Source: Closterium sp. NIES-65 (Eukaryota; Streptophyta; Zygnematophyceae; Desmidiales; Closteriaceae). From it: DNA of 64,000 nucleotides. The stretch covers positions 1 to 64,000 of the forward strand of contig CANXME010000899.1 of the NCBI GenBank assembly GCA_948144175.1, read 5' to 3'. Positions 11,454 to 19,600 of this stretch are shown here, piece after piece (the stretch's first letter is position 1; every line of letters starts with the position of its first letter). A program made the position numbers and the translations under genes. The notes under the pieces are model-generated. The model ran no database searches, was not told the origin of the DNA, and saw nothing but the letters and a program-made list of their open reading frames with translations.

Positions 11454-11587
11454 TGTGAGAATCGAAACGAGAAATGAATGAACTATGAATGAAGCGAGTA
11501 CATATAGGAAACCCTAATTGGGTTGTACCCCCTATGGGATACCCCACTATGGCCTACACAAATAGCATAAGCGATAATGTTCTGACA
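11454..11587 (-). repeat. 5' LTR of element 1 (134 bp, TG...CA)
   Basis: On the minus strand the segment starts TGTCAGAACA at 11,587 and ends TCTCACA at 11,454, directly followed by the primer-binding site. The terminal TG and CA, the start similar to copia LTRs, and the exact abutment to the satellite at 11,588 support it as a complete short LTR. It contains a TATA-like CCTATATGTA (plus-strand 11,499-11,508) and a single telobox-like AAACCCTAA (11,509-11,517). The partner 3' LTR is missing, so identity between LTRs cannot be used for confirmation or dating. Confidence 0.68.
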
Positions 11588-12584
11588 ACTAACGCACATG
11601 TGTAGAGAAAATGGTGCATCGGCTAGTTTGGCCGGCATTTCGCACTTATAGTGCAAGTAGGGCCAGGGAGAACGGAAACGCTCATTTCTCAAAAAGTAAA
11701 GAGAATCTAGCGGTCTCACTCGATCAGAAGGTGGGAAATATATCAATATAGTGATCTAATAAGGTTCGAAAGGTATCTAATGCACATGTACATAGAATAT
11801 CGTGCATTGGCCAGGTCGGTCAGTATGGGAACTTAGAGTGCAAATGCCTGGGAGAACGGAACCGCTCAGATCTCGCATAGTACACGGAATCCAGTGGTCT
11901 CACTCAAATAGAAGGTAGGAGTATATTAATCGGGTGAACGTAAGTTTTTGAAAGGTAACTAACGCACATGTGTAGAGAAAATGGTGCATCGGCCAGTCTG
12001 GCCGGCATTTCGCACTTATATTGCAAGTGGGGCCAGGGAGAACGGAAACGCTCATTTCTCAAAAAGTAAAGGGAATCTAGCGGTCTCACTCAATCCGAAG
12101 GTGGGTAACATATAAATCTAGTCAGCTAATAGGGTTTGAAAGGTATCTAATGCACATGTATATGGAAGATGGTGCATTCGCCAGGTCGGTCAGTATGGGA
12201 ACTTAGAGTGCAAATGCCTGGGAGAACGGAACCGCTCAGATCTCGCATAGTACACGGAATCAAGTGGTCTCACTCAAATAGAAGGTAGGAAATATATTCA
12301 TCTAGTGAACGTAAGGGTTTGAAAGGTAAATAACTCACATGTGTATAGAAAATGATGCATCGGCCAGTCTGGCCGGCATTTCGTACTTATAGTGCAAGTA
12401 GGGCTAGGGAGAACGGAAACGCTCATTTCTCAAAAAGTAAAGGGAATCTAGCGGTCTCACTCGATCAAAAGGTGGGAAATATATAAATATAATGAGCTAA
12501 TAAGGTTTGAAAGGTATCTAACGCACATGTATAGGGAAAATGGTGCATTGGCCAGGCCAGTCAGTATGGGGACTTAGGGTGCAA
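11588..12584 (+). repeat. 371-bp dimeric satellite, left block
   Basis: About 2.7 copies of a 371-bp unit made of two related but distinct halves. Type A starts AACGCACATGTGTAG (11,591; 11,961; variant at 12,332). Type B starts AATGCACATGTA or AACGCACATGTA (11,779; 12,520). A to B is 188 bp and B to A is about 183 bp. Both halves share GGTGCAT, GGGAGAACGGAA, a GGTCTCACTC segment and GAAAGGTA near the end. The left edge abuts the LTR of element 1. The right edge is cut inside a B monomer by element 2. Confidence 0.92.
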
Positions 12585-12585
12585 T

Positions 12586-13437
12586 TGTCAACGGGAGCGT
12601 TGTAAGGCCCCGTCCTCGCTTGGGCGGAGCCAACCTTGTGGTCGGATGTGCGAAGGTTGTAGCCGACCTGTAGCAGTGGGCACGGGGGCCACTGAAAGGG
12701 CGCCGAGTTGGAAGGCGCCTGGCTGGAGGGCGCCGAGCAGGAGGACGCCGCCATGGACACCTGGGCGGCGCCGAGCTGGGCGTCGCCATGACCACCCGGA
12801 CGCCTCGTCGACGTCGTGGGCGTCTGCACGGCGTCCAGGGGTCCGGATGCCGACCTGGGCGTCGGGTCCCGACACCGACCTGGGTGTCTAGTCGGCGTCC
12901 TGGGAGGAGGGACGCCGCTCTGGAGGTTTTGGTCGGCGTCCTGGGCGTCTGGACGCCAACCTGGGGGTTCAGAGGCGTCCTGTGTGCGCCTGGATGCCAG
13001 ACTGGGGACGCCGGGCATGCGTGGCCGGCTACGGACTGCGTGAGCCGAACAAGCGTGGTTGCCCGGTCGATCGGGATACCCGAGCGACATGCGCGAGTGT
13101 CGCCAGGGTAGAGACTGCGAGGCCGACCTTGGGGGTGGTATCACGAGGTCGACGTGGCTGGTGGACACAGTCGCTGGCGTGGAGTATGCCAGGCGTCTGC
13201 GTTGTGAATGTGACGAGGAAGTGCGCACCAACCAGCTGCGTGCACCTGCGAAGCAGGTGCACCGTTATCCTGCGGATGCAACGCTGTGCAGCGGACTTGG
13301 TGCAGCGCTGGCACACCGTGGACTTGCAACGTTGGCGAACCGCTACTCTGCAACGCTGGAGCGGTGCGAGCACTGCTGCGCTGGAGCGCGGTCGACTGTG
13401 CTGTGCTGGAGGTCGATCAGCAGCCTAGCTAGCACTG
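12586..13437 (+). other. GC-rich leader/LTR-like region of element 2, no supported gene
   Basis: This 850-bp region probably contains the LTR and leader of element 2. From about 12,690 to 13,010 it is full of irregular repeats of GGCGTC, CTGGGCGTC and GACGCC, giving several overlapping open frames on both strands with Pro/Arg/Ala-rich peptides. These have no recognisable domain and look like composition effects. Near 13,136 there is TGGTATCACGAGG, which resembles an initiator-tRNA primer-binding site, but no CA-ending LTR precedes it. Confidence 0.4.
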
Positions 13438-13737
13438 ATGTAGTCTTAATGCCAATGTTGTTACTATCATTGTTGTCATGTTTTCCTAGTGAAACTCTTG
13501 CCAATTCCCCCGTGAACCAGCAAGAAGCGTGAACACAAGGAAACGACTAAGTGAACGAACGCAGAGATCACACGAGCACACGTGCCTAGCCCGTAGCCTA
13601 GCTCCCGTTGCTGCAGTTATCTCCGCATGGTGCGGTGAGCGTGGACGACACCGCGACGTAGTTCAGTCTAGCCGACTTTGCACATACCGATCGATAGCCG
13701 TACAGTCACTAGCGTGCACGTAGGCGACGCCGAGGTG
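13438..13737 (+). other. Leader between the GC-rich part and the gag region of element 2
   Basis: Composition changes here to a less GC-rich sequence. A T-rich stretch (about 13,440-13,490) is followed by a run rich in GAA and CACG. It lies just upstream of the first plausible gag ATG at 13,738 and probably represents U5 and untranslated leader. I see no clear TATA box, polyadenylation signal or primer-binding site that could be defended. Confidence 0.35.
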
Positions 13738-13872
13738 ATGGACACCCTAGAGAGACGGCTGGAGGATGCGAGGAGACGCCATGAGGCCCAGGAGTATGGG
13801 GCGATACCCTGGGCAGTCGTCGAAGCCGGACTCCGCTCCGTGTGGGCAGCGGAGCCTCTCCTCGACCAGTGA
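13738..13872 (+). pseudogene. Short ORF upstream of gag in element 2 (possible frameshifted gag N terminus)
   Basis: From ATG at 13,738 a 44-codon frame runs to TGA at 13,870-13,872. It starts MDTLERRLEDARRRHEAQEY, which is charged and predicted helical, followed by a Trp-containing amphipathic part. Its composition looks like real protein and unlike the surrounding GC-rich noise. The following gag-like frame, in a different phase, is open from 13,842, overlapping by about 30 bp. Two readings are possible: an original gag N terminus cut by a frameshift, or an upstream ORF in the leader. The sequence alone does not decide. Confidence 0.35.
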
Positions 13873-14069
13873 ACAACGACGGCGGCGTCGACGTGGGCGT
13901 CAACGCCGGTGGAGGTCAGGTCGGCAGCAGTGTGGGAGGCACGTCGAGGCACCGAGGTGTGATACACGCCGGTGAAATCGGCGGTGTTCAGACGCGAGGG
14001 GTGCAGTCGTCGGCGGCTGCACGCTCCTCGCAGGGCGACGTCGGAGGACGACGAAGCGGATTGTCGCCG

Positions 14070-14342
14070 ATGTCAGCGTCCCAGGTGACGGCAGGCGGGA
14101 TTGCGCCGAGCTACGGCTACTTCAAGTTTACGCTGGACAGGATCTCGGTCACCCCTCCGCTGGTCGGTCGACCCGACATTCTCACCTGGAAGGAAGCCAT
14201 CGAGCCCCAGCTAGAGATGGCCGGGCTGATCGGTTTCGCCCGAGGGACCATGGCGACGCCGAGGGAGCACCACCGCGAATCTAGTGGTCTCACTCAAATA
14301 GAAGGTAGGAAATATATTCATCTAGTGAACGTAAGGGTTTGA
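14070..14342 (+). pseudogene. gag N-terminal fragment of element 2, truncated
   Basis: The frame is open from 13,842, and its first ATG is at 14,070. The core lies at about 14,118-14,253 and reads as a copia Gag N-terminal domain. There is an aromatic YFKFTLDRI start, then PLVGRPDILTWKEAI, matching the family pattern of a small residue and Gly followed by a Trp-Lys/Arg helix, then QLEMAGLIGFARGTM. The element ends at 14,276 and the last ~21 codons are satellite sequence up to 14,342. Copia Gag assembles cytoplasmic virus-like particles around element RNA; here the nucleocapsid part and all of pol are absent. I recognise the pattern, but no profile search was possible. Confidence 0.55.
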
Positions 14343-16616
14343 AAGGTAACTAACGCACATGTGTAGAGAAAATGGTGCATCGGCTAGTCTGGCTGGCATT
14401 TCGCACTTATAGTGCAAGTAGGGCCAAGGAGAACGGAAACGCTCATTTCTCAAAAAGTAAAGGGAATCTAGCGGTCTCACTCGATCAGAACGTGGGAAAT
14501 ATATAAATCTAGTGAGCTAATAAGGTTTGAAAGGAATCTAATGTATATGTATATGGAAAATGGTGCATTGGCCAGGTCAGTTCGTATGGGAACTTAGAGT
14601 GCAAATGCCTGGGAGAACGGAACCGCTCAGATCTCGCATAGTACACGGAATCTAGTGGTCTCACTCAAATAGAAGGTAGGAAATATATTAATCGAGTGAA
14701 CGTAAGTTTTTGAAAGGAAGCTAATGCACATGTGTCGAGAAAAGGGTGCATCGGCCAGTCTGGCCGGCATTTCGCACTTATAGTGCAAGTAGGGCCAAGG
14801 AGAACGGAAACGCTCATTTCTCAAAAAGTTAAAGGAATCTAGCGGTCTCACTCGATCAGAAGGTGGGAAATATATAAATCTCGTGAGCTAATAAGATTCG
14901 AAAGGAATCTAATGCATATGTATTTAAAAAATGGTGCATTGGCCAGGTCGGTCAGTACGGGAACTTAGAGTGCAAATGCCTGGGAGAACGGAACCGCTCA
15001 GATCTCGCATAGTACACGGAATCTAGTGGTCTCACTCAAATATAAGGTAGGAAATATATTAATTGAGTGAACGTAAGTTTTTTAAAGGTAACTAACGTAC
15101 ATGTGTAGAGAAAATGGTGCATCAGCCAGTCTGGCCGGCATTTCGCACTTATAGTGCAAGTGGGGCCAGGGAGGACGGAAACGCTCGTTTCTCAAAAAGT
15201 AGAGGGAATCTAGCGGTCTCACTCGATCAGAAGGTGGGAAATATATAAATCTAGTGAGCTAATAAGGTTTGAAAGAAATCTAATGCATATGTATATGGAA
15301 AATGGTGCATTGGCCAGGTCGGTTAGTATGGGAACTTAGAGTGCAAATGTCTGGGAGAACGGAACCGCTCAGATCTCGCATAGTACACGGAATCTAGTGG
15401 TCTCACTCAAATATAAGGTAGGAAATATATTAATCGAGTGAACGTAAGGATTTGAAAGGTAACTAACGCACATGTGTAGAGAAAATGATGCAACGGCCAG
15501 TCTGGCCGGCATTTCGCACTTATAGTGCAAGTGGGGCCAGGGAGAACGGAAACGCTCGTTTCTCAAAAAGTAGAGGGAATCTAGCGTTCTCACTCGATCA
15601 GAAGGTGGGAAATATATAAATCTAGTCAGCTAAAAAGGTTTGAAAGGTATCTAACGCACATGTATAGAGAAAATGGTGCATTGGCAAGGTCGGTCAGTAT
15701 GGGAACATAAAATGCAAATGCCAGGGAGAACGGAAGCGCTCAGATCTCGCATAGTACACGGAATCAAGTGGTCTCACTCAAATAGAACGTAGGAAATATA
15801 TTCATCTACTGAACGTAAGGGTTTGAAAGGTAACCAACGCACATGTGTAGAGAAAATGGTGCATCGACCAGTCTGGCCGGCATTTCGCACTTATAGTGCA
15901 AGTAGGGCCAGGGAGAACGGAAACGCTCATTTCTCAAAAAGTAAAGGGAATCTAGCGGTCTCACTCGATCAGAAGGTGGGAAATATATAAATCTAGTTAG
16001 CTCATAGGGTTTGTAAGGAATCTAATGCATATGTATATGGAAAATGGTGCATTGGCCAGGTCGGTCATTATGGGAACTTAAAGTGCAAATGCCTGGGAGA
16101 ACGGAATCGCTCAGATCTCGCATAGTACACGGAATCTAGTTGTCTCACTCAAATAGAAGGTAGGAAACTTATTCATCGAGTGAACGTAAGGGTAGGAAAG
16201 GTAACTAATGCACATGTGTAGAGAAAATGGTGCATCGGCCAGTCTGGCCGGCATTTCGCACTTATAGTGCAAGTGGGGCCAGGGAGAACGCAAACGCTCG
16301 TTTCTCAAAAAGTAGAGGGAATCTAGCGGTCTCACTCGATCAGAAGATGGGAAATATATAAATCTAGTCAGCTAAAAAGTTTTGAAAGGTATCTAACGCA
16401 CATGTATAGAGAAAATGGTGCATTGGCCAGGTTGGTCAGTATGGGGAACTTAAAATGAAAATGCCTGGGAGAACAGCAGCGCTTAGATCTCGCATAGTAC
16501 ACGTAATCAAGTGCTCTCACTCAAATAAAAAGTAGAAAATATATTCATCTAGTCAACGTAGGGGTTTGAAAGGTAACTAACGCACATGTGTAGAGAAAAT
16601 GGTGCATCGGCCAATC
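14277..16616 (+). repeat. 371-bp dimeric satellite, right block
   Basis: About 6.3 dimers. Type A starts at 14,352, 14,723, 15,094, 15,465, 15,836, 16,207 and 16,579, spaced 371, 371, 371, 371, 371 and 372 bp. Type B starts at 14,540, 14,911, 15,282, 15,653, 16,024 and 16,395, about 188 bp after each A. A and B never break alternation. The block continues the B monomer cut by element 2. It ends inside an A monomer at about 16,616, where CCAATCTG passes into the 17-bp satellite. Minus-strand open frames of up to 74 codons recur in the dimer but begin with GTG and are not taken as genes. Confidence 0.95.
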
Positions 16617-19600
16617 TGCCTGGTCCAGGAGCTTGCCTGGTCCAGGAGCTTGCCTGGTCCACGGACCTGCCTGGTCCAAGAGCTTGCCTGGTCCTAGAGC
16701 CCGCATGGTCCACGAGCGTGCATGGTCCAGGAGCTTGCCTGGTCTAGGAGCTTGCCTTGTCAAGGAGCTTGTCTGGTCCAGGAGTTTGCCTGGTCCACGA
16801 GCTTGCCTGGTCCGCGAGCTTGCCTTGTCCACGAGCGTGCATGGTCCACGAGCGTGCCTGGTCCAGGAGCTTACCTGGTCCACGAGCTTGCCTGGTCCAG
16901 GAGCTTGCCTGTTCCAAGAGCTTGCTTGATCCAGAAGCCTGCCTGGTCCAAGAGCTTGCCAGGTCCAGGAGCGTGCCTGGTCCAAGAGCTTGTGTGGTCC
17001 AGGAGCTTGCGTGGTCCACGAGCTTGCTTGGTCAACGAGCTTGCCTAGTCCAAGAGTTTGCCTGGTCCAACAGCTTGCCTGGTCCAGGAGCTTGCGTGGT
17101 CCAAGAGCTTGCGTGGTCCAGGAGCTTGCCTGGTCCAGGAGCTTGCCTGGTCCACTAGCTTGCCTGGTCCAAGAGCTTGCCTGGTCCAAGAGCTTGCGTG
17201 GTCCAGGAGCTTGCCTCAGGAGCTATCCAGGTCCAGGAGCTTGCCTGATCCAGGAGCTTGCCTGTTCCACGAGCGTGCCTGGTCCAGGAGCTTGCCTTGT
17301 CCAGGAGCTTTCTTGATCCATTAGCTTACCTGGTCCAAGAGCTTGCCTGGTCCAGGAGCTTTCCTGGTCCAAGAGCTTGCCTGGTCCAGGAGCTTGCCTG
17401 GTCCAGGAGCTTGCCTTGACCAGGAGCGTGCCTGATCCACGAGTTTGCCTGGTCCAAGAGCGTCCCTGGTCCAGGAGCGTGCCTGGTCCACAAGCTTGCC
17501 TGGTCCAGGAGCTTGCCTGGTCCAGGAGCTTGCCTGGTCCATAGGCCTGCCTAGTCCAAGAGCTTGCCTGGTCCAAGAGCGTGCATGGTCTACGAGCGTG
17601 CCTGGTCCAGGAGCTTGCCTGGTCTAGGAGCTTGCCTTGTCAAGGAGCTTGCCTGGTCCAGGAGCTTGCTTGATCCAGGAGCTTGCCTGGTCCACGAGCC
17701 TGCCTGGTCCGAGAGGTTGCCCTGTCCAGGAGCATGCATGGTCCACGAGCGTGCCTGGTCCAGGAGCTTGCCTGGTCGTGGAGCTTGCCTGGTCCAGGAG
17801 CTTGCTTGTTCCAAGAGCTTGCTTAGTCCAGAAGCCTGCCTGGTCCAAGAGCTTGCGTGGTCCAGGAGCGTGCCTGGTCCAAGAGCTTGCGTGGTCCAGG
17901 AGCTTGCCTCGTCAAGGAGCTTGCCTGGTACAGGAGCTTTGCTGGTCCAAGAGCTTGCCTGGTTCAGGAGCTTGCGTGGTCCAGGAACTTGCCTGGTCCA
18001 AGAGCTTGCTTGGTCTAGGAGCTTGCCTGGTCTAGGAGCTTGCGTGGTCCAAGAGCGTTCCTGGTCCACGAGTTTGCCTGGTCCAGAAGCTTGCCTGGTC
18101 TAGGAGCTTGCCTATTCCACGAGCGTGCCTTGTCCACGAGCTTGCCTTGTCCAGCAACTTTCTTGGTCCGTTAGCTTGCCTGGTCCAGGAGCTTGCCTTG
18201 TACAGGAGCTTTCCTGGTCCAAGAGCTTGCCTGGTACAGGAGCTTGCCTGGTCTAGGAGCTTGCCTGGTCTAGGTTCGTGCCTGATCCACGAGCTTGCCT
18301 GGTCCAGGAGCGTGCCTGGTCCAGGAGCGTGCCTGGTCCAGGAGCTTGCCTGGTCCAGGAGCTTGCCTGGTCCACGAGCCTGCCTGGTCCAAGAGCTTGC
18401 CTGGTCCAGGAGCGTGCATGGTCCACGAGCGTGCCTGGTCTAGGAGCTTGCCTGGTCCAGGAGCTTGCCTGGTTCAGGAGCTTGCCTGGTCCAAGAGCTT
18501 GCTTGGTCCAGAAGCCTGCTTGGTCCAAGAGCTTGCCTGGTCCAGAAGCTTGCGTGGTAGAGGAGCTTGCCTGGTCCAGGAGCTTGCCTGGTCCAAGAGC
18601 TTGCCTAGTCCAAGAGCTTGCGGCGTTCAGGAGCTTGCCTGGTCTAGGAGCTTGCCTGGTCTAGAAGCTTGCCTGGTCCATGAGCTTGCCTGGTCCGAGA
18701 GCGTGCCTGGTCGAGGAGCTTGCCTGCTCCAGGAGCTTGCCTGGTCCGAGAGCTTGCTTGGTCGAGGAGCTTGCCTGGTCCAGGAGCTTGCTTTGTCCAG
18801 GAGCTTGCCTGGTCCAAGAGCTTGCCTGGTCTAAGAGCTTGCGTGGTCCAGGAGCTTGCCTCGTCCAGGAGCTTGCCTGGTCTAGGAGCTTGCCTGGGCC
18901 AGGAGCTTGCCTGGTCCAAGAGCTTGCGTGCTCCAGGAGCTTTCCTGGTCCAAGAGCTTGCCTGGTCTAGGAACTTGCCTGGTCCAAGAGCTTGCCTGGT
19001 CTAGGAGCTTGCCTTGTCGAGCAGCTTGCCTGGTCCACGAGCGTGCCTGGTCTAGGAGCTTGCGTGGTCAAAGAGCTTGCGTGGTCGAGGAGCTTGCCTG
19101 GTCCAGGAGCGTGCCTGGTCCAGGAGCTTGCCTGGTCCTAGAGCTTGCGTGGTCCAGGAGCTTTCCTGGTCCAGGAGCTTGCCTGGTCTAGGGGCTTGCC
19201 TGGTCCAAGAGCTTGCCTGGTCTAGGAGCTTGCCTGGTCGAAGAGCTTGCCCAGTCCAGGAGCGCGCCTGGTCCAGGAGCTTGCCTCGTCCAAGAGCTTG
19301 CGTGGTCGAGAAGCTTGCCTGGTCCAGGAGCTTGCCTGGTCCAGGAGCTTTGCCTGGTCCAAGAGCTTGCCTAGTCCAAGAGCTTGCGTGGTCCAGGAGC
19401 TTGCCTGGTCCAGGAGCTTGCCTAGTCCAGGAGCTTGCCTGGTCCAGGAGCTTGCCTAGTCCAGGAGCTTGCCTGGTCCACGAGTTTGCCTAGTCCAGAA
19501 GCTTGCCTTGTCCAGGAGCTTTCTTGGTCCGTTAGTTTGCCTGGTCTAGGAGCTTGCCTGGTCCAGGAGCTTTCCAGGTCCAAGAGCTTGCCTGGTCCAG

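Larger units (their letters stand above)
10535..11587 (-). mobile_element. Truncated Ty1/copia-type LTR retrotransposon, 5' fragment (element 1)
   Basis: Read on the minus strand from 11,587, this has the expected order of an LTR retrotransposon 5' end. There is a TG...CA LTR (11,587-11,454), then immediately a primer-binding site (11,453-11,443), a GC-rich leader (11,442-10,995), and a reading frame from an ATG at 10,994 with a Gag-like Cys/His motif. Protease, integrase, reverse transcriptase and the 3' LTR are absent, because the element is cut off by the 17-bp satellite at 10,534/10,535. The LTR start abuts the 371-bp satellite exactly, so this end looks like an original insertion end, while the other is a rearrangement break. 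No target-site duplication can be tested because only one end survives. Assignment to copia rests on the primer-binding-site context and Gag-like features; no polymerase is present to prove the superfamily. Confidence 0.72.
12585..14276 (+). mobile_element. Truncated copia-like retrotransposon 5' fragment (element 2)
   Basis: A 1,692-bp GC-rich, non-satellite segment lies inside a type-B monomer. It begins TGTCAACGGG at 12,586, a possible LTR start, and ends in the middle of a Gag-like domain at 14,276. The satellite resumes at GAATCTAGTGG. About 43 bp of the B monomer normally found between these points is missing. A to A spacing across the site (12,332 to 14,352) exceeds the expected 371 by 1,649, which equals 1,692 minus 43. 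There is no target-site duplication, so this is not a clean insertion. No second LTR, protease, integrase or polymerase is present. The end of the putative 5' LTR was not identified with confidence. Confidence 0.62.

Noticed and set aside
11509..11517. AAACCCTAA as telomeric sequence
   Set aside because: It is a single copy inside the LTR of element 1. A telobox-like match is possible, but there is no tandem telomere repeat anywhere in the window.
13136..13149. TGGTATCACGAGG as the primer-binding site of element 2
   Set aside because: It partly matches the initiator-Met site, but the preceding bases do not end in CA and no LTR boundary can be defined. Kept only as a remark.
12518..13532. Overlapping open frames of 70-240 codons on both strands in the GC-rich part of element 2
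   Set aside because: Pro/Arg/Ala/Ser-rich shadows of GGCGTC-type repeats. No frame stands out, and several frames overlap on both strands.
14627..16335. A 74-codon minus-strand frame recurring in the 371-bp satellite (14,627; 15,369; 16,111)
   Set aside because: It starts with GTG, is lost in the intervening dimers, and has no recognisable domain. Recurrence is explained by the repeat itself.
11588..16616. CENP-B box in the 371-bp satellite (around ACGGAAACGCTC)
   Set aside because: The required TTCG and CGGG core positions do not match on either strand.
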